Below are positions 12,055 to 23,907 of a stretch of 64,000 bases of DNA, piece by piece. This stretch comes from Ursus arctos. Its lineage: Eukaryota > Chordata > Mammalia > Carnivora > Ursidae. The notes under the pieces were generated by a model. That model searched no databases. It was not told the DNA's origin and saw only the letters and a program-made list of their open reading frames with translations. Each line of letters opens with the position of its first letter. The first letter of the stretch is position 1. The stretch is taken from NCBI RefSeq assembly GCF_023065955.2, contig NW_026623089.1, positions 37,044,767 to 37,108,766 on the forward strand. Reading direction: 5' to 3'. Both the position numbers and the translations under genes were made by a program.

Positions 12055-12495
12055 GGGATGTATGGCTCTTATTTCTTTTTCTTGCCTTGTTGCACTGGCT
12101 AGCACTGCCAGGGTGACGCTGGGCAGCGGTGCTGAGACGGGACATCCTTGCCTCATTCCCAGTGTGGGGAGGAAAGCGTTCAGTCTTTTGCCATCAAGTA
12201 TGATGCTAGCTGTAGGTTTTTGTCGATACTCTCTGTCAAATTGTGGAAGTTTCCCTCTACTCCTACTTTTCTGAGAGATTTTAGCATAAACGGGCCTTGA
12301 GCTCTAGCAAATGCTTCTTCTGCATCCATTGATATGATCGTGTGATTCTTTTCCCTTCATTAGTAAGGTTGATGACACAGATTGATTTCTCCATATAGAA
12401 CTAGCCTTGTGTCCCCGGAATAAGCCCCACCTGGTGATGGTACATATTCTTAACTATATATATCGCTGAATTCCACTTGCTAATACTTTGTTCAG
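12055..12495 (-). mobile_element. L1 ORF2 reverse transcriptase fragment, antisense
   Basis: The plus strand reads as the complement of the L1 reverse transcriptase region: CTTGCCTTGTTGCACTGGC, GGGACATCCTTGCCTCATTCC, CTTCTTCTGCATCCATTGATA, GGAATAAGCCCCACCTGG. No open reading frame of useful length remains and there is no L1 3' end, so this is an isolated internal fragment. Confidence 0.85.
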
Positions 12496-13937
12496 GCTTT
12501 TTACAATGGCAAGAGAAGGAAAGGAAAACTGAAGTCTGAACCAGGTGCAAACCTGGGATTGCCTGAAGTTTCTGGCTGTCTGGCCCTCTTCCCCACCAGG
12601 TCCTACTGAGGAGCCCCACGTGTTGCTGTGCCCACAGGGCCAGACTGCATGGTGAACGAAAACACAGAATGAGGGAGCCAAACCTGGGTGTTCTCATCCG
12701 GGCCATTTCATTCCCACAAAAACCAAACAAAAAAGTCCAAGGCTTTGTGTGGTTCTCAAGGGAAGGTATTGACCACAGGGTACCGGGACGGCTGTTCCCT
12801 GCTAGATGCCAAGTAAGACCCACAGAAAAACCGAAGGAGTCCGCTTTCCTTACCTTTAGTGGGGAGATAAAATTTCCCAGCAACGTTCATCGAACAGAAA
12901 ACGAATACTTTGCAGGAATGCAATCCCCTCGGCTCTCAACATTTGTTCCCCACCCCCTTCACTCCCAGCAGGACCACCGATGTGAGGGTCAAGTGTACCC
13001 CAAGCCGGGCGCACTATTCCAGAAAGATTTTCCTTCTGCCTCCGTCGGGGCATGCTTCCTGCCTCCTGGTGACACAGGCCTTGCCGTGTACTTCTGGCCT
13101 GACTCTCCGTGCTGACTCCCGTATTGTCACCTCCCTACTACCTAGGGTTTATCTTCTAAACCAAGAATGTGGCACTTTTGAAAGTAGTTTTCCCAGAATA
13201 ACAGGCTTAAACTGGAATTATTTTGGACAAACAGATATGCAGTTGACTTTCTAATACTTCCAGTACTCAGGAACCTGGGCTCTGGAATGTTCATGCAAGA
13301 GCTCATTCTCCACCATGGTGGGCACTCCAGTTCTGCCTGCACCCTGCCCTAGCAGACCGTATCCCACCCTTCTCCCTTCTTCCAGAAGCTCCCACTGCTG
13401 GCTTGCTTTAGAATCTCCAACAAATAATTAACCCCCCCCCCCAACTACAGAATCCCAAAGGCCCATCAAGTTCTCCCTTCACAGATGGGACTGTGACGTG
13501 TGGGGGCCTTGCTGTTGGCTTTGGTGTTACGTGGCTTCCTGTAATCATTCGGATTTTACTTCCAACGATTCACTATGGCTTTACCACTCCCCTGTGCAAA
13601 TCCATTTGGTACCTACACGCACACTCACTGCCTCTTGGAAACCCACTTCTTCCTATTGATGGTACAGGGGGTGGATTGAATGAGCCTCCGCTGAGTTGAA
13701 AACTGAGGGTTCCAGCAAACCACCATGCAGCCTTACTCTTCAACCCACTGTTCACACCTGCTATGCCAAGATTTACATTTCAGAGGTTAGATCGTGAGGC
13801 TCAGAGACATTGAGGAGACAAGTTCCCGTAGCCTCTTGGAAGCAGCCTCGGAGGGGAGCCAGGTCTAGCCAGGGAGTAGCTTAGCCTCACTGCAAGAGAA
13901 TGGTCCAGAGTGCCCTGGACAGTGAAAGCAGGGACTC
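12496..13937. other. Unassigned sequence, no gene seen
   Basis: Contains a C-run at about 13,432-13,442. Open frames of up to 160 codons (12,401-12,883 minus) overlap the L1 fragment and a plus-strand frame and match no known family. Confidence 0.5.
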
Positions 13938-14010
13938 AGCTATCTGTACACTCAGGTTTATAGCAGCACTCTTCACAATAGCCAAAAGATGGAAACCATC
14001 CAAAAAGGGA
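13938..14010 (+). mobile_element. Short L1 ORF2 fragment
   Basis: Contains TTTATAGCAGCACTCTTCAC, AATAGCCAAAAGATGGAAAC and CATCCAAAA, the well-known L1 ORF2 3' segment in sense orientation. Only about 70 bases are preserved. Confidence 0.8.
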
Positions 14011-14499
14011 GGCCTGATCGGAGGTGAGACCGAGGGGCTGAGTGCAGCCGGATCACGCGGAGGGAAACCTTCCAGTGACTGAGAGCAGGGGTGGGGTGTT
14101 GGGGGCCGTTTTTATATGTTTGCTCTGCTGCTGCATTAGGCGCGGACTGGAGAGAGACAGGGGCATGAGTGAGGAGAGCGATCTGCAGGCTCACTGAAGA
14201 GCACTTCTAGCAAGGGTGGCTGCACCGTGCTGGGAACCAGGGGAGCAAGAGAAACAGTCAAATTCTGGCTATGTTTTGGAGAAGGAGCATGCAGGGTTTG
14301 CTGAGGCTGGATGTGGGGAAATACCGAGGACTTGGCAACCAGCGGATAGCTGGCCGCCTCGGGGCTGGAGCTCACTGAGTCAGGATGCCTGTTCACCTTC
14401 CCGGGGAGATGTCCAGCCGGCTGTCGACACGTGTCTGGAGCTTAGAAGACACATTCAGGCTGGGGCTATTAGCTTAAGAATCATCACTGGCGGCTTTTT
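14011..14499. other. Unassigned sequence, no gene seen
   Basis: Nothing recognisable between the L1 scrap and the SINE. Confidence 0.5.
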
Positions 14500-14704
14500 A
14501 AAGAAAATTAATTGATTAATTAATTTATTTATTGAGAGAGAGAGAGTGGGGAGGGGCAGAGGGAGAGGGAGAAGGAAAATCCCAAGCAGACTCCACCCTC
14601 AGCATGAAGCCCGTCAGGGGGCTCGATCTCATGACCCTGAGATAATGAACTGAGCCAAAATCAAGCCTTGGGTGCTCAACTGACTGAGCCTCCTAGGCAC
14701 CCCT
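14500..14704 (-). mobile_element. Carnivore SINEC element, antisense (older type)
   Basis: Tail-to-head layout: AT-rich tail, GAGAGAGAGAGAG purine segment, body word CGATCTCATGACCCTGAGAT, then the tRNA-derived head read backwards (GCTCAACTGACTGAGCC...GGCACCCC). Flanks share CTGGCGGCTTTTTAAA on the left and CTGGCCTTTAAAA on the right, consistent with a decayed target-site duplication. Confidence 0.9.
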
Positions 14705-16090
14705 CTTGCTGGCCTTTAAAATCATGATCTGTGGGGTGACCCAGGGGGTGAGTGTAGATGCAATGTGGCTTTGCATGGGAGCATTTGGCACGACTTGACC
14801 TCAGGAGAGTCCCATCTTCTAAGATTCTGGAGCCTCCCCTGACGGATGTGGGGATCCTCAAACTCCCTGTTACCATGGGAGGCAACCACACAGGGTCTCA
14901 CTCTGGGATCAGCTTTTCCTAAGAACAGAATCCTTTGTCTTGTACGTGTCCCTTTGTACCCTCAGGTGTTTCTGCGGAGCCCCTGCCCGGCCTGTGCTGG
15001 TGGGTTCGTGGGGTCGGGATGCCTGGCTAGTGCTGTCTTCTAGGAGCGCTGATCAGGGACGCGGGGCAGTGTAAAAACGCGTCAGGGATTGCTCCTATGC
15101 TCAGAGGAAACTCCTCCTCCCTATTTTCTTACTCACTTGTTCACCCCCTTGTGACTTTCGTTTAGCAGAGGACAGCTTCGTCTGATTCTGTGTGGACATT
15201 TTCATGTTGTGAGAAATGAACTTTCATGTTAAAAAGATTCAGCACATTAAGATCACAGCCCCACGTAGAAAGAAAAGGCAACACACCACGAGTTTTGTTT
15301 CTGAGGCCTCTGGGACCACAGCCTAAGCAGTACAATCAATAGAATTAGCTTTCCTGCCAGCTGCTTCAGACCTGGGTAAGGTCTTCTGGAAAATAAGAGC
15401 TGGGTTTTCAGGTGGTTAAAATTTCTCATGTTGTGGCCCCGATAATATTTTCATCCACAGTCTTGGTTGGCCCCGTGTCCAACACTCACTGCCTGCAGGA
15501 CTTCTGACAGATCCTCAGGCCTCCCAGGCTCCAGGGTGGGGAGCCAGGAGCTGTAGCGTGTGCTCCTTGAGGGATGGTCCAGCTTCAGTGCGAGCGCCCC
15601 TCTGCCTGCTCAGCGGGCTTCATGGTCCCTGAGGCCCCAGTTGAAATAAGTTCAGCTGCAACCTGCAAATACCCCTGGACGTTGCAAGTACTGCTGGGCC
15701 ATGTCTCCTGGCACGGCAAGCAGCCCATCGCTGCCCCCCTTCTACCATTCTACCTCCTGCCCACCACCCTCTGTAAAAGGCCCAAAGAGCAAGTCAGCCC
15801 GTAGGTGTTCAGAAAACTACCCCCAACCCGTGGGTCAGAAGCAATGCTCCTTTAAGGACAAGGGGAAAATGGACCCTCAGGCTTTGTTCACTTCTCCTCC
15901 CTTCCGCACACCCCCCTCCCGCCAGAGGTGGTGGAGGTCACGCTCCGATCGATCGATCGTGCAGCAGGACCTGGGCTGGAGGAGCGGGGATCTAGAACGG
16001 CTCCTCCTCCTGACAACAGACCTGGTACCTGACAACAGAGCAGCTGTTGGTTCTGGAAGGATGCAGGCAGGGCAGAGGGTACGGAGGTAG

Positions 16091-16134
16091 CTGAAGTCAA
16101 CTGTGTGAAACCACTGAAGTCAACTCTGTGAAAT
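16091..16134. repeat. Two-copy tandem duplication, period about 23
   Basis: The word CTGAAGTCAACTGTGTGAAA is repeated 23 bases later with one mismatch. Confidence 0.85.
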
Positions 16135-17480
16135 GTTTTAAAAAATAAAAAGGACTCAGAAATGTAGACCGCTCCGCACTCCGGGAGCATGCGGGAGCTG
16201 AGAGCGTCGCGGAATGCTGCTCTGGGCCCCGCTGTTCTCATGCTGAGCCATCCAGAGAAATGTCTTCTCTAATCTCGTCCTTGTCATTAGCAAAGTGGGC
16301 ACAGTAACTGCTTATCTCATCGGAATGTGGCAAAGAACACTGAACTGAAACGATCACGAGGCCTGAAGTTTATAAAGTGCGACGTAGAACAGATACAGAA
16401 ATAAAAACAGAAGTACGTGTCTTTTTTCTGGAAAATATGTGATTTTGTGGACCGAGGAGGGACTTCAGTCTCAGCGAAGACTTTTGGACAATGGGCCACT
16501 TGACGCGCACTCCACGCTGTGAAGTTCATTCACAAACTTCCCTCCCAGGTTTGCAGACTGAAGGGGTTAGCGGAGACCTGTCTGCTCGACCGCGATATAT
16601 TAGCAGTTAAACGTCCCAACAGTACAGTGCTCTTTTTTTTTTTTTCCATGTGTGTGGAGATTTTGCTCAGATTTTAATTCCCTTTGACCTATGGGCCATT
16701 TTAGCCCTTCTGGCTTTAATTACATCTGTCTCTGATTAATCCCTTGGTGTTCCTCACCTTCTCTTCTGTCTCTGGCAGACTAGGCCGCAAAGTCCAAATG
16801 CCTTTTGGGATGTTTACTAATCTAACTGGTCCCAAATGCAGAGGAGAGAGACTTTCAGGAGCTTAGTTCTGGAATTTTCACCTATCAGAATTTCCTAAGT
16901 TGTTTCTCTGTGTCTTCAATGAAGCCTTCGGGAAAATGCTTTGTCATTTTGTTTTTCTGCAGTTAAATGTTTCTCTAGATTTCTTCTGTTTCTATCAACA
17001 AAAACTCTATCTTGCTCACAAACAATACAAATCATATGTTTAATTAGTAGACCCTGAGTTTCAGCCTTATCGTCTCATGAGGATTTTGGTTAATATCTGT
17101 CTGTGCCTCGTAATCCGGCGTCGCTGGAGGCCTCTGGCTTCCTTGTGGCCTGAGTCATGCCCTTCCTCCCCCACAACCACTGAGCCGAGGGACAGCAGGC
17201 CGGGGGCTAAGGGTGTGAGGACCTGGGTGTGGACTTCAGCTCTGACACCAAGTCCGTATTTAATTCTGGACAAGTGTTTCAAGGTTTTCCATTAATAAGA
17301 CAGAATGAAGCTATTCGTGTAAAAACTGAAGACTGAAAAGGACTCAATTAAAAAGGGATTCACCCGTATATTCACATACACACGTGCGTAGGCTGGAGAA
17401 CACGAACTCAGGGCCCACGTCTGGTTTGTATGGGTGGTGATGGGAGACACGCCAGCTTTAAAATTCTTTGAATTTGTCAG

Positions 17481-17600
17481 GAAACTCTCTCAGCCTCTCT
17501 GTGTCTCTCTGTTTCTCTCTGTCCCCCTCCTTCTCTGCTCTTGCCTTGCCTTGCTCCATTTCTCTGTCCATCTTCCCCATCCCCCTCTCTGTCGAACACA
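17481..17600. repeat. CT-rich low-complexity tract
   Basis: Pyrimidine-rich stretch with repeated TCTCTGT and TCTCTCTG units. Confidence 0.75.
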
Positions 17601-17949
17601 CACAGCTTTGGAATAGTGATATAAGAAGTTAAATGATCAGCCGCGTTAGAGGCTGAGTGTGTTACTGTTTACAGCTGTTATACTGAAGGAATTTGAGAGT
17701 AACACGCATGTAACCCACGCACATTTACTTAAGAGTGAATCCCCGTGAATGTGATGTGTGACGCTTACACCAACGTTACATCTGTCTCTCAATGACTATC
17801 AGTGACTTTATCAACAATTATGTTACAGCCATTAAATAATTTTTATGATATTTTAATTCTCAAATAGTTTTACTGTTGTTCATTACAGATTATTTCTGAA
17901 AGCAAACTTTCATTTCCCTTGCCATATCTGTCATGATATTATGAAATGA

Positions 17950-17981
17950 TTATATATATATATGTATATATATATATATAG
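17950..17981. repeat. (TA)n microsatellite
   Basis: Alternating AT tract with one ATGTAT interruption. Confidence 0.9.
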
Positions 17982-18368
17982 ACACATACATACAATGAGT
18001 GGCCCTCTTTACGTCTCTGATTTTGCTGTGGTCATGGTGTAGAATTCATAGTCAAAGTGAATACGTCTAACCTTTTCAATGACACGACGTTCAACAATTA
18101 TATACACATCCATGTAACCACCACTCAGAACAAGAGAGAGAACCCCTCTATCCCCTTAGAAAGCCCCCCACACTCCTTTCGGCCCATCTGTAGGCAGCCA
18201 CGCTCTGATTTCAGTCTCTATAGACTCGTTCTGTCCACTGCGCGGTTGTGCGCGCACGGGGTGCTCAGTGTGTGCTAGCACGTGGTCTGATTCCAGTATC
18301 CACATCATCTTTCCGAGGTTCGTCCATGTTGTTGCTCCCTGTATCAGTGGTTTATTCGTATTTGTGAA

Positions 18369-18387
18369 AACACACACACACACACAC
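18369..18387. repeat. (CA)n microsatellite
   Basis: About nine CA dinucleotides. Confidence 0.9.
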
Positions 18388-19149
18388 GACGTCATCTTTC
18401 AATCACGAGCATGAGCATGGGACACTTCTTAGGTCTTCTTTCATTTCTCCAAACGCTGTTTTTAAATTTTCAGCATAGAAGTCTTACTATATTTTATCAG
18501 GTGTATTGTTACCTATTTGATGCTTTTAAATGGTGTTTTTCCTTCATTTTAAAAGTTTTTTGCTGCTGGTATATGGGAATACAGATACTTTTATCTATAA
18601 GCCCTGTGTCCTGTGGCTTCATCGAATTCACTTATGGCTTCTAGCAGTTTTCTTATAGTTCCCACAGGATTTTCTGGCACACAGTTGTCATCTGTAAATA
18701 GTGACAGTTTCCTTTTTCTTTTCTAATCTTTGTATCTTTCTTTTTCTTACTCTTGCTAGGACTTCCAGTATAATAATGTTGAATAAAAGAGGTACAAGTG
18801 GTTGTCCTTATCTTGTGTCTTATCCTAGGGAGAGAGTGTTCCATTTTATCAACAGTAAAATAGTAGGTGTAGGGTTTTCATACATACCTTTTATTTTATT
18901 GAAAGCCTTCCTTTTTATTCCTAGTATACACAGAGATTTGATCACAAGTGGCATTGGGTGCCTACGTATTTTTAATTACTGCCTCTCATTTCCTATAAGG
19001 GGGGGCACCAGGTGACTACCCTGTTTATACAGATTTGTTTCTGATCGAGACCCTAACGCTACTATTTTCATTGATGTTAGTGGAGCCTAGAAGTCCCGAG
19101 GTTTTTTGACATGAACAACTGTTAAGCTAAACGTTGTCCACTCTGTGTA

Positions 19150-20700
19150 GTTATTTTTTGAAACTAGATGTCAGACTTCACACTGTTTATTGTACAAGCT
19201 GTTATTAATCATTTACCAGTTCTTTCCACTCCATCCAATTTTCATTCTTTCACAAGGATATCATTGGAATTTAATAAAATATTTCACTATCATGTGAACC
19301 AACATCCAGTAATCAAGCTTAAGTCAAGGAAATTGGTTCATTCTAGTCTATTGTCCAGGACCATCCACTTTTCTGAGAGTTAACAAGTAATATGGATCAC
19401 AGAATTTTACAGTAGGGTCCATCGATGGTCCTGCAATTTTACTTTTGAAATGTATATGAAAACCCAAGATAATAAAAACTCTGTGATTTTAAATCTGTAA
19501 GTAATAACAATAAGAACGTAAGTCATATTTCTTTTTCCTTTAAAAGAAGACACATTTTCTTGCTCTGCCCACTGAAAACATCTAAGAGCCATGACAACCC
19601 TATCACAATTCGTACCTATCGGACCCAGTTTGTGGACTTGAAACATAATTTTCCACTAAACCAATTCAGGGCTTTTTGCAGAAATTGTTGGTTCCAGGTC
19701 TGGAACAGGAAAATAAAAAAAGGTAAGTTTTTATGCCTTTGCAGCTTGAAGAACTCCTACTGGCCTGATCTGAGCACCAAAAGTGATAATACTGCAATGG
19801 ATTGAAATTCAGTATCATGTTTAAAATGTTTATACGTTCTAATCACATTTTTTTTAAAAAAAAGCAAAATGCTCGTTGGTCTTTTTCCAATATTGCTAGC
19901 TCACTACTTCATTATTCTGAAAATTTATCATTAAAGGAAAGATTCAAACATTTACCCTGCATTTCCTATGTAAACTATAATGAAGTAATTGCTTCTCTAG
20001 AGAAGATGCTAGTTCATACAAATAGAAGAAATGATAGAAACAGAATTTTATGGCTCAATAACCCCTAATGAATAAAGGATTTAGGCAGTGATATCCATGG
20101 CTGCCAAAAACTTTCAGTGAGGTTTTGGTGACGAATGTTCTCATGTTATGATAGCGTGACAAAGCCCTAACCTACAAATCAATCCTAGTATCACAGAAAG
20201 AAAGGCAATCAGACATTCTGTGTTTTCTGATACGATATAACAAGAGGTACACAGGAAATGTTCTTTCCAAACAACTTGAACCAGTATACATTAAGTTTCT
20301 AGATCTAGCTACAATTTACCAGAATTCAGGGGACAGAGTAATGTGTTACATGACCCCACCAAGATGTCAAATCTGGAATGTGGGAAAATTTATAGGAATT
20401 GACCTGCCTTCTTAAATAAATAAATGGTAAGAAAAAATAAGAGGTGAAGTGTGAAATAAAAAAGTGGGGTGAGGAAGTAAGACTTTCAGGATACTGTGTG
20501 GACCTTGTTGGGATTCTATCTCATGAAAGCCAACTGTAAAAAGACATTTGTGAAACAATTGGAGAAATTTGAACACTGACTAGAGATTTGCTGATATTCA
20601 GGAATTATTGATAATTTTGGTAAGTAGGATACAGATATGACAGCTACTTATGAAGTACCTTTACCAATGAGAGATTAAAAACAGAAGCACCTTTCGATAA
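19150..20700 (+). mobile_element. Old L1 (L1M-type) 3' untranslated region, sense
   Basis: Long noncoding stretch that matches, by recall, the 3' region of old L1M elements in sense orientation: CCACTAAACCAATTCAGGGC, CTGCAATGGATTGAAATTC, TTTCTAGATCTAGCTACAAT, GTGTGGACCTTGTTGGGATTC, then ACAATTGGAGAAATTTGAAC. No coding sequence is expected in this part of L1. It lies tail-away from the antisense L1 on its left, so two different L1 copies abut in opposite orientation. Confidence 0.65.
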
Positions 20701-21351
20701 AATATATCTGGAATTTGTTTGAGACTGTTCCAGTGTGTAAAAGAAATTGTGAAAAAAATGTGTGGGAAGCATATGGGGGGGGCATATCATTTATCATCAA
20801 AACTGGAACACTTGAGAGTAAAGTCAGTGCTATTCATAATTGTTCAGGCACAAACAGGCATAAGCAGGCTCTGGTCTTGTGTGCATGTCTGCTCAGGGCT
20901 GTGGAATGCAGCGCTCTGGTCTGGACACTTACGTTCAAGTTTCTCACGGGGAAGGCCAAGAGACAGTCCTCCCACAGAACAGCATGAGGTGCCTAGCTGA
21001 GGCCCAGGTGGCATCGGATCGAAGGACGGGGTGTATATGGTTTATAGACTGCTCTTAGCTTGGTCTCTTTCTTCCTGCATACTCAGCTGAAACAGAGATC
21101 CCTTTGTCTTAATGAGGAGGCCTAATTAAGAAGGCCGAATCAATAGCAATGACTTCTGGTTCACCTCAGGCTGACGGGAGTCTGATCTTGGCCACTGGCC
21201 CTTCACTCACAAACGCTGTCTCTTAGCACACAAGGTCAGCGGAGGAAAGCTGCTCCTGGTCCTAATGAAGACGCAGGAAGAACAGAGAAGCAGTGAAATG
21301 TCTCTAGGGCTTGTCTTTGACATGAAGTACCTCAAAGTACCCAGGAACTAT
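20701..21351. other. Unassigned sequence, no gene seen
   Basis: Includes a G8 run at about 20,774-20,782. Two overlapping 90-codon frames on the plus strand show no family resemblance. Confidence 0.5.
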
Positions 21352-21840
21352 GTTATTCATTCATTTTGTGTTCATTTCACAAGTATTCATTGAGCCTTCA
21401 CTCCACGCCGAGTTCTGGGCTAGGCTGTAAGAAAAGCGACACGATTAGAGACTCAGTGCCTGTTCTCAGAGAGCTTGTGGTCTGAGGGGGCAGATAGGCA
21501 AATATATAGACGATGTCCTGTCAGGAGTGTGAACTTAGAGACATACACTTCATTAGTTCGTCCAAACAATACTTTTGAGTATCTACAGAAAGTTGAGCAT
21601 TATTTTAGACACAGAAGAAACAATTTGGGGCAAGATAGTCACTCTCCTTCTCCTCAGGAAGATTAGCATCAAGCTTCAGTGGCCAGAAAGTTCTGCACAG
21701 GTAAGTGAATTCTGGGCCGAGTCTTAGAGGAGAAGAAGGAGATGACCAGAGGTACAGAATGAGGGCCATGCATTTGAGCAGAGAGAACAGCATAGGCCAA
21801 GGGACAGAGGCAGAGAAAAGCCAGTGCAAATGTCAGAGGA
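21352..21840 (-). mobile_element. LINE2 (L2) fragment, antisense
   Basis: The left end, TTCATTCATTTTGTG, ACAAGTATTCATTGAGCC, is the reverse complement of the L2 3' end. It is followed by CAGAGAGCTTGTGGTCTG and further right by GCAGAGAGAACAGCATAGGC, in the order expected for antisense L2. A short A-rich section at 21,560-21,640 may be eroded or inserted. Confidence 0.6.
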
Positions 21841-22740
21841 GGAAAAACTAAATTCTCACCCCTGGGTGGTTTTTAGCCTTTCAGCTAACAGCCAAATGTG
21901 CTAATTGATTGCTTTATGAGCTGATTATCCATGGACACCGGCTTCTTTCTTTGAGTTACGTACAGGCCCAGTTTCCATTTCTACTGAAACTCATGTCTAA
22001 CTCTTGTGCCTCCCACAGTCTGGGAAAGGAGTCAGGACGATTAAAACATGCCTAGGCAGTGCTGCACTTCCCATCAAGCTGGCCCAAGCCCTTTCATTCG
22101 CATTGTCTCCAACGATATTTTTCCAGGGTTTTGTTGGGCATCAGGGAAATCTAAACGTCTTTATAGGAAAAAAATTCTAACTAATGAAATAGGAATTATT
22201 GTCAGTAGCACAGTCTTAGACACCAGAGTTCATCCACAATGATCAAGGGACTCTGCAGATGAATTTTAAAAATATTGCTTAAAGCATGGATATTAGAACT
22301 TGGAATGAGTGGGAAGGGAGGGCTTGGGTTTTATGGTGAACTCTGTAGGTCACTAGGGGTGACAGGCATTAAGTAAGTGGCCCCACTGGAATCCATCACT
22401 TCCACCACATTGCTCCTTCTGTGACCTGTTTTTCTATCATTTGTTCCCCAGGCTCCTTCCCAGGGGCCATCTGTCAACCTGGAAATGGTAAATCCAGTGG
22501 CATAATGATGACATTTCAACGTACGGCAAGAACTTAGTAAGAGAATGTATTACCATATGCATGAATTTCAGGTCCAGGTTTTCATATCTTGTAAGTGTAC
22601 AAAAAACCATAGGCATCTCAGACCAAAATTTTCCCTATTGTCACTGAGGAAACATAAGGAATGTGACCAGCTCCAGTTTCTGCTCCGACATATAAAAAAG
22701 TCACCACTCCCATCCTCACCACAAGCAAAAAACTGAAAAA
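21841..22740. other. Unassigned sequence, no gene seen
   Basis: No repeat or gene recognised. Around 21,895-21,935 there are TAATTGATTG and GATTATCC words that resemble homeodomain sites, but this alone is weak. Confidence 0.45.
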
Positions 22741-23210
22741 AAATGTTAGAGAATTTGAGATCACGGGGCCAAGTGATCCTCCCAAAGTTGGAGAAAGAGG
22801 TGAATACAGAAAATCACAGCTTCCTGGGAGCTGGGGACAGGGGATCCTATATGATAAGAGGATTACAGCTGTAGGAACTACAAGCCCCAGACTTTATTCA
22901 AGAAGAAGTTTCTAGGGCAACCCAAAGATAATAGTGGAGATAAAACCTAAAGACACTAGAGGAAAGTGAAGCCTTAGACAGCTACCATGATAGCAAAGAG
23001 TAAAACACAGCATAACTCCTCATCAGAGAGAAATGAACCCTTACACTGTCAGCCACAATTTCTATGATACAATGCATAATAGCTGGCTTTCAACAAAAAA
23101 AATTACAAGGCATGCTAAAGGCAAGGAGAAGCACAGTAGTAAGTGACAACTCAAGCAACAGAACAAGACTCGAGTACGGTACGGTTTTCAGAATTGTCAG
23201 AGCATAAATT

Positions 23211-23907
23211 AATTAATTAATTTATTTATTTATTAATTTATTTTATTGATGATTTTTTTTATATTATGTTAGTCACCATACAGTACATCCCCGGTTTCCG
23301 ATGTAAAGCTCGATGATTCATTAGTTGCATATAACACCCAGTGCACCATGCAATACGTGCCCTCCTTACTACCCATCACCGGACTATCCCATTACCCCAC
23401 CTCCCTCCCCTCTGAGGCCCTCAGTTTGTTTCTCATAGTCCATAGTCTCCCATGCTTCACTCCCCCTTCTGATTACCCCCCCTTTCTTTATCCCTTTCTT
23501 CCCCTACCGATCTTCCTAGTTCTTATGTTCCCTAGATGAGAGAAATCATATGATAGTTGTCTTTCTCTGCTTGACTTATTTCACTTAGCATTATCTCCTC
23601 CAGTGCCGTCCATGTTGCAGCAAATGTTGAGAATTCGTTCTTTCTGATAGCTGAGTAATATTCCATTGTATATATGGACCACAACTTCTTAATCCAGTCA
23701 TCTGTTGAAGGGCATCTCGGCTCCTTCCACGATTTAGCTACTGTGGACATTGCTGCTATGAACATTGGGGTGCATATGGCCCTTCTCTTCACTACGTCTG
23801 TATCTTTGGGGTAAACACCCAGTAGTGCAATGGCTGGATCATAGGGTAGCTCAATTTTTAACTTTTTAAGGGACCTCCACACTGTTTTCCAGAGTGGCTG
23901 TACCAAC
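23211..23907 (-). mobile_element. 5'-truncated younger L1 insertion, antisense
   Basis: A 697-base insertion flanked by a perfect 17-base target-site duplication (TTGTCAGAGCATAAATT at 23,194-23,210 and 23,908-23,924). Reading on the minus strand it holds the C-terminal part of ORF2, followed by the L1 3' untranslated region and an AT-rich tail. The ORF2 part has recognisable words such as YDPAIALLGVYPKDTDV and MEYYSAIRKNEFSTFAATW. Only the last 120 or so residues of ORF2 are present, so it is dead on arrival, as most L1 insertions are. It is far less decayed than the L1 it landed in. Confidence 0.92.

Larger units (their letters stand above)
14705..17689. other. Unassigned sequence, largest repeat-poor block
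   Basis: About 3 kb in which I recognise no transposon apart from simple tracts. It holds a GATC tetramer run at about 15,946-15,959, a two-copy short tandem duplication at 16,091-16,134, a T tract at about 16,633-16,646, and a CT-rich stretch at 17,481-17,600. The section 16,660-17,060 is AT-rich with TTAATTAC and GATTAATCCC words. No exon can be supported. Confidence 0.5.
17690..19010 (-). mobile_element. Old L1 remnant, antisense (3' region plus ORF2 fragment)
   Basis: From 18,430 the plus strand reads as the complement of L1 ORF2, for example CTTGCTAGGACTTCCAGTAT, AATGTTGAATAAAAGAGGTA and GTGGTTGTCCTTATCTTGTG. The stretch 18,060-18,360 (CATGTAACCACCACTCAG, GTTCGTCCATGTTGTTGC) and the AT-rich block to its left look like a decayed old L1 3' region in the same orientation, so I group them. 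The grouping left of 18,430 is inference. A (TA)n tract at about 17,950-17,980 and a (CA)n tract at about 18,369-18,387 lie inside. Confidence 0.65.

Noticed and set aside
12401..12883. 160-codon minus frame
   Set aside because: Its C-terminal end is antisense L1 sequence in the wrong frame and the rest is unrecognised.
15946..15959. GATC repeat as a possible methylation or origin signal
   Set aside because: GATC clusters matter in enterobacteria; in a mammalian genome this is a chance tetramer run.
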